Positions 1 through 11,200 of a stretch of DNA of 64,000 nucleotides are shown here, piece after piece. The translations under genes were made by a program, and so were the position numbers. Every line of letters begins with the position of its first letter. Position 1 is the stretch's first letter. Source of the stretch: Brachypterus glaber (taxonomy: Eukaryota > Arthropoda > Insecta > Coleoptera > Kateretidae); assembly GCA_958510825.1 (NCBI GenBank), contig OY294047.1, positions 2,232,001 to 2,296,000 on the forward strand, given 5' to 3'. Under the pieces are notes generated by a model. That model saw only the letters and a list, made by a program, of their open reading frames with translations, did no database searches and was not told where the DNA came from.

Positions 1-1421
1 ATCTTTTAAGAATACGAAAGTTTTTAATTTTTATTTATCGATAACTTTTTTCCCACCTTACTCGTTTAAATAGAATCATTAAAAAAATCAAGATTTAAAG
101 AAATAAAAATGTAAATATTTAAAACCTCGCGTCAACGCTAGAATCGACGCGGCGCCTATGTGAGTACTGGAAAATCGCCGAGTACTGTTAATATATAAAA
201 CTAGCAAACAATTAACTTCTTACCGTATATTTTAGAAAACTGCAGCATCAAAAGCACAGTCACTTAACAGTACCACTATCAAAAGTCGAATTTACTATAA
301 AAATAATCATTCTCTAATTATAATCCGAGGGGTAAAACTAAACGTCTGTAGACTGGTAGTAGACTGGCGAGCCCAGGTATCTGGCAGCCGGTAAACAGGT
401 GGGGAGGGGCTATTTTGCGGCTCTAAAAGAATGAAATAAAAGAAGCTCACGGTAAAAAGTCAGGCGGGCTTAACAGACCGGTTTGTTGGCTTTGTGCCCA
501 TGGCCTCGACGGTACTGCCGATCATAGTTTATTGTAATTACTGTACCCAACTCGTACATCCACATGCACTTGATTTTTATTGTCAAGAGCGCGTCCAAGT
601 CACCTCGCCTCTTACCTTCGGATAGGGCAAGGAAGGGAGAGATGAACCGCAACAATTTTCTTAGTATTTTTTAGTACTTCCTTTTCTATACTAGTATACT
701 TTTAATAAGCCATTGAAACATCGTTGGAAAAGGTGTTAACACTTGTTAATGTAATGATGATGGTAGAATTATTAAAAAAGTCATTTTGGTATCAACAGCA
801 ACAAAAAATGTACAACTATGTTTTTCTTCTACGAATTGCATGGTATGCAACTGTTTTTCAAATTGTTAAAGTGTCTCTTATTATAAATGTTTCCTTTTTT
901 GTTTATTTTTTCATTGCTTAGATGATTTCAAGATTTTTACATTTGAAACTTAACCGTGTTACGTTTAGCAAAAAGATAATTTGAGTAGAAGAAAAATTGG
1001 GGTCACCATTAAGGGGGAGTCCTGCGAAATCACCCGGGTGGTGCAATGTAGACAGCAATACAAAGTTTCCACTAAACGAAGAAACTCTTAAAGAAGAAGT
1101 GAAAAACTTTTAAGCTTAAAAGCTTCAAATAAAAAACAATAAATCTACTGATTTAGTAGTTTTGATTTATTTCGATTTATTTAAAAAAAAATAAAATTTT
1201 TTGGAAAATTCTGACATCTCTCAAACCAGATCTGCAGAAATGAAAATATAAAATTTAGTATATTATTCAATGAGCGTATAATAATTGCTATTAATCAATG
1301 AGGGTGAATTTCGTTACACGAGCCGAAAGACGAGTGACCTAATCACCCGAATGATTAATAGATATTATACGCGAGTAGAATTCTATACTTTATCCACGGT
1401 CGTTTTAAATTTTAAACGCGC
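1..1421. other. non-coding stretch with one small palindrome
   Basis: I recognise no gene here; open frames are short and lack domain-like composition. A roughly 100-bp imperfect palindrome lies at about 1273-1372 (arms reading GCGTATAATAATTGCTATTAA and its near complement), which looks like a small MITE. Confidence 0.5.
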
Positions 1422-1908
1422 TAGGGGGGGGGGGGTCTCCAAAACGTTACGCCGCGTTATAGAGAGGGAGTGGGTGTCAGTAAAAATGTTACGTAACACT
1501 TAAAAAATTATAAACTTATAAAATGTTTATTGGATCACGTTTTTAACAATGATCTAGGCCTAAAGAGACGTATTCCTTGCAAATTTTATTGCACACGGCG
1601 TGGTTAACAGTTTACTAAATCCTCTAAACAAAAGCAATTAGAGATGGAAAACCATAGCCAATAACCGGTTTTCGGTTAACCGGTTTCGGAAATTACATCA
1701 GACCGGTTTTGGGTTAAAACACGGAAGCAATAACCAGTTAAAAACCGATTTAAACCATAAAGCAAAATTTCCTTTCATTTTTTTTTACTTTTTGTAAAAT
1801 GTTATGTAACAAATAGGGGGGGGGCTCTAAAATGTTACGCCGCGTTACATGGGGGGATGGGGGTCAAAAATGGCCAAATTTTGCGTTACGTAATACTTGA
1901 ACGCTCCC
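1422..1908. repeat. GGGAACG-family MITE, left end missing
   Basis: The right end carries the reverse complement of the family terminus GGGAACGTTCAAGTATTACG, with one change. The body matches the complete copy at 55202-55676, including a block of CCGGTT/AACCGG words at about 1660-1755. The left terminal inverted repeat is absent; the copy starts abruptly in a G run. Confidence 0.7.
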
Positions 1909-1910
1909 TT

Positions 1911-3202
1911 ACCGTTTAATTCTTATATCTATCGAAAGTAAGGATATTTTGGTTTCTTTGAGAAAAAATAATTGAAAAAACAAAAAATGACCTGCCGCTG
2001 TCTCATTATCTTATTTAACTGTATTGAACATGTCTGGGACATGCTCGTATAGCAGTAATTGATCGTTAACCACATTTTCATGAAGGAAACTAGTAAGTTC
2101 TTCCGGATTTATGGGACCATGATCAGTTAAATCACTTAATTTTAAGTATGCATCAGCGATTTGAAGTGTTTATAACCAACAGAGGACAATTACTCGCTAT
2201 TAACTAATTTTCAGTTTAGTTATATTAAGGAAAAAATACTGTTAAATCCCGAATCTAAATATTTTGAATTGATTAAATTTATTTGTTTTTTAAAATTGAT
2301 TAAAGAATATGGACACTTTATGGTTTTTTTCTAGGGAAAGCACCATTCTTAACAATATCCTTAACATTTTTCGATCATTTTATATACATATATGTATGGT
2401 TTGTGTTAATTTCTTTCATTTAATTAATATAACTTCGCCTTAAAAACGGCTATGTGTATCCAAGTTACCCCTCCCTTCCTTACGCACTTATTCCAAGGGA
2501 TCCTTCAAGTTATATCTTCGCGGTTGCCGCAGAATATTTGAGCGTTCCGTTGCTATGTGAGCCTCGACTTCTTCTAGACAGCGGCCATCTTGATCGTTTA
2601 TAACCAATTACCACCTTTCTTATTTACCAAATTCCATGGGAACGTCTTTTGAACGTTTGCATCACATGGAGACTTCAGTGGGCGATGAGAAACGAAACTT
2701 TTCTTTAAATTTTCGTTGCTATTTTTTTAAAAAAGATTTTAAGCTAAAAATTTATATTATGTAGACTTGAGGGGTCTTTCTACCTTCAAATTTTAAAAAT
2801 ATTATATTTAAGCTATTTTATTTAAAAAATTATCTCTTTTCCCTAAAATCTCGATCTCTGGGATATTTTATGGAGATCTCTACCTACGTAGAAAAATAAC
2901 ATTACCTCCCTGTTGTTACTTTCTACTTTCTACCTCTTGCCCCTTTAGGGGGCAAGAGGTAGGGCGTTGTGTTAGGCTAATTTTAAAAACTGCGTTTTAT
3001 TAAAATGGGTATTTTTAGAACAAAACAGTTTTTATTTTATTAAATATGTTGTTCAATAACTTTATGGGCATTTCTTGCTGTTACTAAGTTAAATATGAAA
3101 TAAACTATATTTTCTTACGCTGTTTATAAAGTAAATATACATATATCTTAGTACTAACATAATTATATTTTAACCTTTTTCATTGAATTATAAAAAAAAC
3201 AT
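1911..3202. other. non-coding stretch, no feature except a perfect hairpin
   Basis: No gene or known element was recognised. A perfect 15-bp hairpin sits at 2931-2964 (arm CTACCTCTTGCCCC, short CTTTAG-type loop). The remainder is AT-rich and of unknown origin. Confidence 0.45.
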
Positions 3203-3390
3203 AGTTTTTTCTTCAAGCGTACTAAAATGTTCATATTTTATAACTGAACACACTAGTTAGAAGTGATCTATTTTTTTTACAGTAAAAAAAACCACCACTG
3301 ACAGCCATACTTCAAACTTGTTTGTTTATTATGTAAACAGGTGGTTGACTCGGGATTCTGTGCAAAAACATTGTGTGAAATTAATTAAAA

Positions 3391-3519
3391 ATGATTGAAG
3401 AAGAATATATGGTTTATACACCTACAAATTTCTCCGAAATTGCAAATGCTACATTAGAAAAGTTACCATTGAAATCCCGAAAAATATACGATTTAGCCTA
3501 CGAAAAAAAATTTAAATGA
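3391..3519 (+). pseudogene. 42-aa remnant, possibly tyrosine-recombinase N-terminus
   Basis: The ATG-to-TGA frame lies inside a repeated element. The homologous stretch near 59290-59390 has an internal deletion that shifts the frame, but the residues after it (KLPSKSRKVYDLAHEK) are clearly related. The similarity to Crypton-type recombinases is weak and unverified. Confidence 0.35.
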
Positions 3520-3641
3520 GCTAAGGAAGGTTTAAGTTTATTTCAAAAGGGTTTTATTGGCCTATTTTAATAAAAAACCATACTTTATTACTGAATAAAT
3601 TAAATTCAAAAATTAATATTTAAAAAAATATATATAGGATA

Positions 3642-4389
3642 AACTAAATTAAATTGTTTGATATTTACAAATTTAAAAAATCTATATAAAACATTTTACT
3701 ATTCCTTAAAACGACTTTTGTTTGATTAACGCAGTCGTCCCTCCGAAGTGACTGATCGATTTCGTGCTTTTTAGCACTCTTCAGAGCCACATATCGGTAG
3801 TAGGGACAACTACGAAAATCAAATCCTTTCCATATATCTCTATATGGAGTTTAAAAGTCGTTGTAAGGAAAAGCAAAAACAGCTAGCGACATCTACTGCT
3901 AAAAGCAGAGACTGGATAAACCTATCGACAGTCCAAAAAAGAAGCAGTTTTTGGTTTCAAGAACCTAATGCACGCTGTCGATAGGGGGCAGATTAATCAA
4001 TGCCACGGTGGACCACTGTAAAAGGTGCCCTCCTAGCGTTTAGGATTCAATTGGCGGCAATGTCCACCGTGGCATTGATTAATCTGCCCCCTATCGACAG
4101 CGTGCATTAGGTTCTTGAAACCAAAAACTGCTTCTTTTTTGGACTGTCGATAGGTTTATCCAGTCTCTGCTTTTAGCAGTAGATGTCGCTAGCTGTTTTT
4201 GCTTTTCCTTACAACGACTTTTAAACTCCATATAGAGATATATGGAAAGGATTTGATTTTCGTAGTTGTCCCTACTACCGATATGTGGCTCTGAAGAGTG
4301 CTAAAAAGCTCGAAATCGATCAGTCACTTCGGAGGGACGACTGCGTTAATCAAACAAAAGTCGTTTTAAGGAATAGTAAAATGTTTTAG
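3642..4389. repeat. foldback element with 324-bp near-perfect inverted repeat
   Basis: Arms at 3690-4013 and 4062-4385 are complementary over 324 bp with one mismatch seen (GCACG versus GCTCG context), around a 48-bp loop. The insertion is flanked by a 12-bp direct repeat ATATATAGGATA (3630-3641 and 4390-4401). The paralogous locus near 59510 lacks the insertion. About 48 bp at its left edge lie outside the palindrome. Confidence 0.85.
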
Positions 4390-4597
4390 ATATATAGGAT
4401 ACTTGAAGAAAAAATTGTATGTTTTACTCAGAGGAAAAGTGCTTTTTTTACTCGTCTGTAGTTTCTGGACTCCGCTTCGCGTCGTCCGTAAATTCTACTA
4501 GTAAAAAAAAGCTTTACTTTTCCTCTTAGAAAAACAATGTACTATTTTTCATGTTATGACTCAGGTACGTAAAGTTTATGTTTTTTTTATGGTCCAC

Positions 4598-4765
4598 TGG
4601 GATAATATCTTCCCACCTATTACCGAATTAGTGGCATGCGTATGTCCCAGAGTCTTTAACAGATGTCAGGAGTATACTAATAATTTAAAATAATTAAGGG
4701 AACAGATTTCATTGCTGGGCACAGCTTTGGAAGGAATATAAAGTCGGTGGGAAGATAGTATCCTA
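4598..4765. repeat. small inverted-repeat element
   Basis: The ends read GGATAATATCTTCCCACC and the near reverse complement GGTGGGAAGATAGTATCC. There is no coding content. Confidence 0.55.
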
Positions 4766-5525
4766 AAGACACTTATTTTTTCCTGAAACGTCGAGAAAAA
4801 TCAAATAAGTTACAAAAAAAAAGATGTCTGTCGGTCGGTCTGTCTGTCTGTCTAGATCCACAATATCTTAAGAACGCTTTGAGCTAGCGACTTGAAATTT
4901 GTTATGCAGATGTATTTTTATCGACTTTTATATTATCTTGGACAAGTTCGTATTTGAGCAAAATCGGTTGGGGAGAAGGGGGTAAAAATGGGGTTAAATT
5001 TTTGTTTCGGTCGTAATTTTTTTATTTTTTACAATGAAAGAAAAATTTAAAAACCACAAAAAAATCGTTAAAAAAAACTACATAAAAATTTTTATTTTTA
5101 TTATCATTTCCAAAGTCCAACGACCCCCCCTCCCCCAAAAATAAATAAATAAAATAAATATTTCTAGACATAACTTTTATATTATTTACAATAAGAGAAA
5201 AATTTAAAAACCACATAATAAAATTATACAAAATGTGTAATAATAAATTTTTTCCAGCCCCTCCCGCTCTCTCACAAAATGTAATAAATTGTTTCTGGAC
5301 ATAGCTTTTTATTATTCAAAAGAGAAGAAAAATTTAAAAACCACTTAAAGGTTAAAATAAAATGAGACAAAATATTTTATTATCATTTTTTCCAAAATGT
5401 GAAAAAAAATGTTTCTGGAAATAGTTTTTTTTAGTATTCACAATAGAGAAATATTTTAAAACCACCTAAAAGATAAAAAAACCCTCTTCCCCCCCAAGTA
5501 TTAGAAATTGGACATGACTTTTTTA
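4766..5525. repeat. GTCT-rich tract followed by degenerate tandem repeat
   Basis: A short GTCTGTCTGTCT tract lies near 4834-4853. From about 5022 a block containing AGAAAAATTTAAAAACCAC recurs near 5029, 5187, 5315 and 5438, giving about four degenerate copies 125-160 bp apart. It is non-coding. Confidence 0.55.
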
Positions 5526-5573
5526 TGAGAAAGTATTCTCGCTCATTCGAGACGGCAATCCAATGGCTGCATA

Positions 5574-6045
5574 GTTTAACCCTTTCTTGACGGACGGTAC
5601 TCTGAAGTACCGGTTTTTTGTTAAATCATATAAATTCCCTATTACCTTGAAAGCTTCTTACAGCCTACCGGTACCCTCAAGTCCTCTTTGAATAGTTGAT
5701 ATAACCTATTCACAGCAAGAGGGCAACACTATACAACACAATATCATGATTTTTATAGAGTCGTGCAGTGACAGTGACTTGTGTGAAGTTTTTGGTAAGT
5801 AAGGCATTGTTATTCACCTGTGGGTACATTCATAAATCTACAAAATAACTTGTTTTTTTTTTCAAGGGGATGGACCGACTGCTTTAATTTGCCTACTTTC
5901 TTCAACGTACCTCAAAATTTTTTGGAAACTTTTCCAAAAAAATCTCAAAAAAATAATGTTATCAAATTCACATACTCTAATCACTTGGAGCAAAAAAAAG
6001 TGAAATAATCGTATTTTTGATTAGTCAGGCAACAAAGGGTTAAAC
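5574..6045. repeat. MITE with GTTTAACCCTTTCTT ends
   Basis: Ends GTTTAACCCTTTCTT and AACAAAGGGTTAAAC are inverted relative to each other. The interior has only low-complexity frames. Confidence 0.5.
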
Positions 6046-6326
6046 GGAAACTACAGTCCGAAACGAAGCAAAAACTTGCCTAGACATATATATTTCATCG
6101 AAGTTAAAGTCGCCTGTATGGTTGTGGATCTATATATAATTATATGTGCATTCGAGTACATTGGACAGCTTTTAATTCGCCGCTGTTGCGTATTTAACAG
6201 CACGTTAAAGAATTCATCAAACTATATTATACAGAGTGTTTAACCCTTACAAGCACGGCGGTAAGTATACTTACCACCTAGATAATTATCATTTATTACA
6301 TTTTACATCGGAACTTAGTGCTACTA

Positions 6327-6487
6327 CATAGAAAAAACGGATTCCTTGAACCAAGGACACGTGTCTTTGTATGTTCAAAGCCATATTCTCTTGTTTCAAG
6401 AAAATTCCAGCCTTGAAACAAGAGAATATGGCTTTGAACATATCCAAAGACACGTGTCCTTGGTTCAAGGAATCCGTTTTTTCTATG
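6327..6487. repeat. near-perfect 74-bp hairpin
   Basis: Arms at 6327-6400 and 6412-6487 are complementary except for a small bulge, with an 11-bp loop. Centred on AAAATTCCAGC. It is probably a foldback MITE core. Confidence 0.75.
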
Positions 6488-6633
6488 TAAGAGTGCCGAT
6501 GTATTGAAATCTTCGCCGAAAATTCAAAATCTTCGACCAAGTTTTTTTTTCACATTTCTCGACGTTTCAGACCATTCTGAGTCGAAATCAGTAAAAAAAA
6601 TTTGCGTCCGTCTATCTGTCTGTCTGTCTGGGT

Positions 6634-7163
6634 GTAAACTGTCTAACTCCATTTCTACATGAGATATCGACTTGCGGTTTTTCGCATATTGTTTCTTATC
6701 GTATTCCGAAGAGCTGATTAGATTTTGGGGGTAAACGATTGGGGGTAAGGGGGTAAAAATAGGGTAAAACTCCTATTTTTAGCGTTTGGATTTAATTAAG
6801 GCAATTATTATTGTATTTGGTTAATTTAGCACTTATATAAAAGACAATTTTAAATTGGCCAAAAAATGTTATAAACAACGTTTTCCTAAAACGCATTGTT
6901 TTCGAGATATTGACGTTTAAAGCAGTAAAAGGTTTTTTTAGCATATCTAACATATTTATAACCCGATTTCAAAAAAATATATTTTAAATAAAAGCTCTTT
7001 TTAAGCCCTATAAAAAATGTTATATAGAGTTTTTTGCTAGAATACAATGTTTTAAAAATACAGAATTTAAAATCAAACAAAACACCTAGTTTGAAATTTT
7101 CAAACTAGATGGTACAATAGTGCCGATATTTTGACAGGGTGCTTACAACGTTTCATCTAGTTT
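6634..7163 (+). repeat. dispersed repeat family, copy 1 of 3
   Basis: Nearly the same sequence, including the phrase GGTAAACGATTGGGGGTAAG, recurs at 60751-61279, and the right part recurs at 57105-57464. All three end near TTTCATCTAGTT. No coding capacity was seen; the small frames are shared by descent only. Confidence 0.75.
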
Positions 7164-7375
7164 TAAGTAATGTGTGTGGTTTTTTTTGTTGTAAATTTAC
7201 AATAATAACATTTTAGAGAATCAAGAAATATATGAATCACGTCAAGCTTGATAAATACAGAAAATATGCATCAAAAACCGCTTCTCCATGCTAGTTTGAT
7301 AAAATTTTATATGCACATGTAGTATCTTTCGAGAGACTTAAGATTTGGCGTATAGGTATGTTACCAAAAGTTCTC

Positions 7376-7996
7376 GCTCGGGATTGTTTTTGGTAAACAT
7401 TGGGGTGAGGCAAGGGGAGAAAAACAATATTTTGTGAAAATTGATATATTGGGATTTTTGAGGTTGCTTAAATTAAATCTAATAACAGATTCGTGATCAG
7501 CTACCCCAAAAACCCACATATACCAATTTTTATTAGTTAATTTTACGAATTCGGTCCACCATATTGAATGCGCTTTCTTGAACTTTTTAAATCTGATAAC
7601 AGATTCGTAATCAGCGACCCCAAAAACCCATATATACCAATTTCTATTACAGTCAGAGTTAATTTTACGAATTTCGTCAGCCATATTGGATCCCCAATTA
7701 TGAATTTTGAAAATCTGACAACAGCGACCCCAAATTTATACTATTTTTATAGAAATACAGTCATTAGAATAATGCGTGCTTCAGAGGGTTAAAAGGCCTT
7801 GATAAAATCAACAGAGGCTCATTCTACTTCTTCAAAACAAAAGAATACTTTTCCGTACCTTAATTTAGTTTTAATTTTGAAAACATTTGTTTTTGGAAAA
7901 ACGAAAAAAAAAATACAAAATAAATTTTAAAAAACAACAGTTTTTCCTCCTTTGACCCCTTGCCCCGCCCCGATTTTTACCAAAAACAATCCCAGC
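7376..7996. repeat. inverted-repeat element holding a two-copy tandem repeat
   Basis: The ends read GGGATTGTTTTTGGTAAA and, inverted, TTTACCAAAAACAATCCC, each followed by a purine-rich GGGGCAAGGGG-like block. Inside, about 127 bp is repeated twice (about 7467-7720), each copy containing AACAGATTCGT and CCCCAAAAACCCA. Confidence 0.6.
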
Positions 7997-8055
7997 GTAA
8001 GGAGCCTAAGTTTTAAAATTGGTCTTTAAATAAAAAAACTATATGTTTGTAAGAA

Positions 8056-8112
8056 TTTATTTATTTATTAAAATTAGGCATTTATACGTTTAAACTTGAA
8101 AATGCCTAATTT
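8056..8112 (-). terminator. ALDH-A 3' end: hairpin and polyA signals
   Basis: On the minus strand the sequence after the stop has a 13-bp perfect hairpin (arms 8071-8083 and 8100-8112, AAATTAGGCATTT). It is followed by three overlapping AATAAA signals at 8056-8069. The position fits the end of a short 3' UTR. That the signals are used is inferred. Confidence 0.5.
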
Positions 8113-8140
8113 TTAACCTTTTAAGGGTGTAGGTAAATTT

Positions 8141-8210
8141 TCAGTTCTTGCTAGGCAATTTAATAGAAATGGTTTTAGTCTCCAAATAATCACTTAAAGC
8201 ATCTTGACCT
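8141..8210 (-). CDS. ALDH-A exon 10 with stop
   Basis: 70 nt, [22 protein letters not shown] and TGA. This is the C-terminal strand of the oligomerisation domain. Length and ending match ALDH-B. Confidence 0.95.
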
Positions 8211-11200
8211 CTAAAAAATAAGAAAATTTAAATTAGACAAGATATATATTTAAAAAATATGCTTCTTACAAATCTTTTCCTTTTCCGGACATCTTGTAAC
8301 CACCAAATGGAGTTTGTGGAGGCATGGCATAGTAACAGTTAACCCTAAAATAAAATTAAAATACTATATTCTTATAACTAGTATGGAACAGAAAATATTC
8401 CGCAAGAGAAAAAAATTTGGCATACGAGCCGTCAGGAGAGTATACTCATTCATGACGGTTCCGCGATCGCGGAATAACTATTCCATAAGTGTTATAGACT
8501 ACTTTTTCTTTGACTGCAAATATGAGATATTGTATAGCTTTAAACGGGAAAATAGGTTAAAGAAAATGTTCCTTGTAACATTGTAAATTCAACAAAACAC
8601 GTTTATGTCAAATTGTTGTGTCAGATATCATGGTTTAAATAATCACTCGATTTATATGTTTTATATTTTACGTAATGCATAATTATACATATTTATGTAT
8701 GATCATGTCTGTACTTTTGTATGAATTTTGACCCGGTATGATCATACATAATAATTATACATAATTATGTATGAGTATACATAGACCTATGCCCAATTAT
8801 GTATGATCATGCATAAAATTTTAAATTTTGGAGAAGACGAACCATATCCGGCCATGTATGCCAAAGTGTTTGTATGATTATGCATAATTATGCTTAACTA
8901 TGTATAATTATACCTAAAATTATGCATAATCATGCATAAGGTTTAAAAAAAAAAACATTTTTTCGTTTGCATTTTAATTTAAATTTTCTTTAACATATTT
9001 TTTCTATAGCTAAACTCATGTTAGCTTGATTGATGGGAAAAAAATATAATTAAAAATATTTGAAAGATTTTACAACGTAATCTGTGAAAACTGTACGAAG
9101 GGTCCCAAACTAAGGGATATTTATAAAATTAAAGAACCATGTTTTATAGTTTCAACTTCACCTTATTTTTAATGTGAAAAATTATGAGAGCGGGTATTTT
9201 GTATCACCCAGTGTATAAAAAACTCACCAAACAAATCCTGCTTCCACAGCTTGAGAAAATACTAGAGCATTGTTTATATCCTTGGTGATGACACCTGCTG
9301 CCAGACCATAAACAGAGTTATTTGCTCTTTCGATAACTTCATCCAAAGTTTCAAATTTAAGGATTGATTGAACTGGTCCAAAAATCTATAAAATTAAATT
9401 TAAAATACTGAAATACACAGGGGCTATTGTAATGTAGAGCCTTTAAATATGCTGAGGGAAATTTGGATTAGTGCAGTATAATATTTATCCAATACATACA
9501 GATAATAAGACAATTACCAGCTTTATTTTAAATAGATAAACTCAATAATAACTCCCGCGTGGTTTTTACTTTATTGAGTGGATACTTATTTATTTTACCC
9601 ACTCAACTGTCACTTGTCAAATTATTTTCTTGTAAATGTCATTAAAATTTTTAATAAAAATATGAATTCCTAAGCTATTTATCGGATAAAACCTTGTATG
9701 GCACACATGGGTAAACCGATATTGCCCTCTCGAACATTAACCTGACGCCTTGCAGGTTAATTTTCTCATGGGCAATATCTTACTTTACCCACTAGTACCA
9801 TAAATAACTATTATCAAAAAGAGTAAATAGTAGTTTTCGTAACGAGTAAACGACTTTAGTCCTTAGTGCACGAGAATGAATTTTTTTTGACGACGCGAAG
9901 CGAAGTCAAAAAATCATTCGAGTGCACTAAGGACTTGTCGCAAACGAGTTGCGAACAACATTTTTCGTTCGATCTACATAGACTCTTTAAAAATGTATAT
10001 TTTAAAGAATAACCTGTGTTTAATTTTGACATTGCAAAATTTTATAAACGTCAAATGACTTTTGTCAAAATGAGTGCTATGTGTAATCGCTTGGATAAAT
10101 GAGTGTGCATAGTTGTCATTTCATTCAAATATGCACTATATACTCGTGCGATAGAAAAATATCCTAAAGAGGATATATAGTGAACATGCATTTTTCTTTA
10201 TTTCGTGTACACTAGGTCCAACGAAAAAGTGTTTATCTTTTTTATTCTTTTCCATTATGAACAGTAAATAATAAAATGCGTAGCATTGCATATATTCACG
10301 GCCTGTTGTAAGTTTCTTCTACTAAAAGCCTATTAAATGGATTTTTGCTCAAATTTTGGTTGGGGTTGATGAGATTCTTAAGCCAAGAGGTAAAAACTTT
10401 TTTGATGACTAAAAAAAAAAGATCATCGCCTAAAAATTTCCCAACTACCCAATTTTGTAGGGTATTTCACCCCCACGGGACATCTCTTGAATCATCTACT
10501 CCATTTTTTTTCCAACTGAACAGTAGATTTTCCCAACTGGAGCGTGATTGAGGGGGTGGCGCGCCCCTAACCCGCATCCCGTTTCCCCCTATTTGCAAAG
10601 TGACCTACCTCTTCCTTTGCAATAGTCATGTTGTCGGTAACATTGGAAATAACAGTCGCCTCACAAAAGTATCCTTCATTTCCAATTTGATTTCCTCCAG
10701 TTTCAATTTTTGCACCTTCTTTTTTTCCAGACTCTACCAGCCTTAGGATTCGCTCAAGGGATGGTTTATCAATCTAAAATTCAAATTTTACATTGACAGT
10801 TTGTTACTGTATTATATACTAAACAATTTTGATGAAACCTCAATCAACTTTTTGAATATTGAATAAGGTAAATGTCCCAATTATCGACCATGTCCCAATT
10901 ATCGTCCACTTTCTTATATTTTCTAAAAAAATAAGAGAATCGGGTCAAATTAACTTAATTTTCAATTTTTAATAAAATAATTGATATGTTGGCTATGTTT
11001 ACTCAGCTTAAGGGCAGCATTACTTTTCTGTATAATTTTACACAAACGAATAAACTATCACATGTCAACTGTAATACTATCTATAATGCACTTCTTAGTC
11101 AGTCAGATAAGTTCAGAGGTCTGAAGTAAATTGATATATCTGGGTTATTTTAACACATTTTAAGTAAAAATTTGGTTTTAGTAATTTGTAAACATATTAT

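Larger units (their letters stand above)
3203..4545. mobile_element. element with a short recombinase-like ORF, split by a foldback
   Basis: Shares its whole length, apart from the insertion at 3642-4389, with the copy at 59040-59660. It holds a 42-codon frame at 3391-3519 whose residues LPLKSRKIYDLAYEKKF resemble the start of insect tyrosine-recombinase (Crypton-like) proteins; that comparison is from memory. The end at about 4420-4545 is itself an imperfect inverted repeat (AGAGGAAAAG / CTTTTCCTCT). The interior is too short to be autonomous, so this is a deletion derivative. Confidence 0.6.

Noticed and set aside
4834..4853. GTCT/GACA tracts as regulatory arrays or CRISPR-like repeats
   Set aside because: Short simple-sequence tracts shared by a dispersed repeat (also 6604, 14170, 16715); no spacer structure.
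5820..6008. 62-aa plus-strand frame
   Set aside because: Lies inside an inverted-repeat element, F/N/K-rich, no family recognised.
6886..7080. 64-aa minus-strand frame also present at 57177-57371
   Set aside because: It recurs only because the dispersed repeat recurs. Composition is low-complexity and the third copy lacks the frame.
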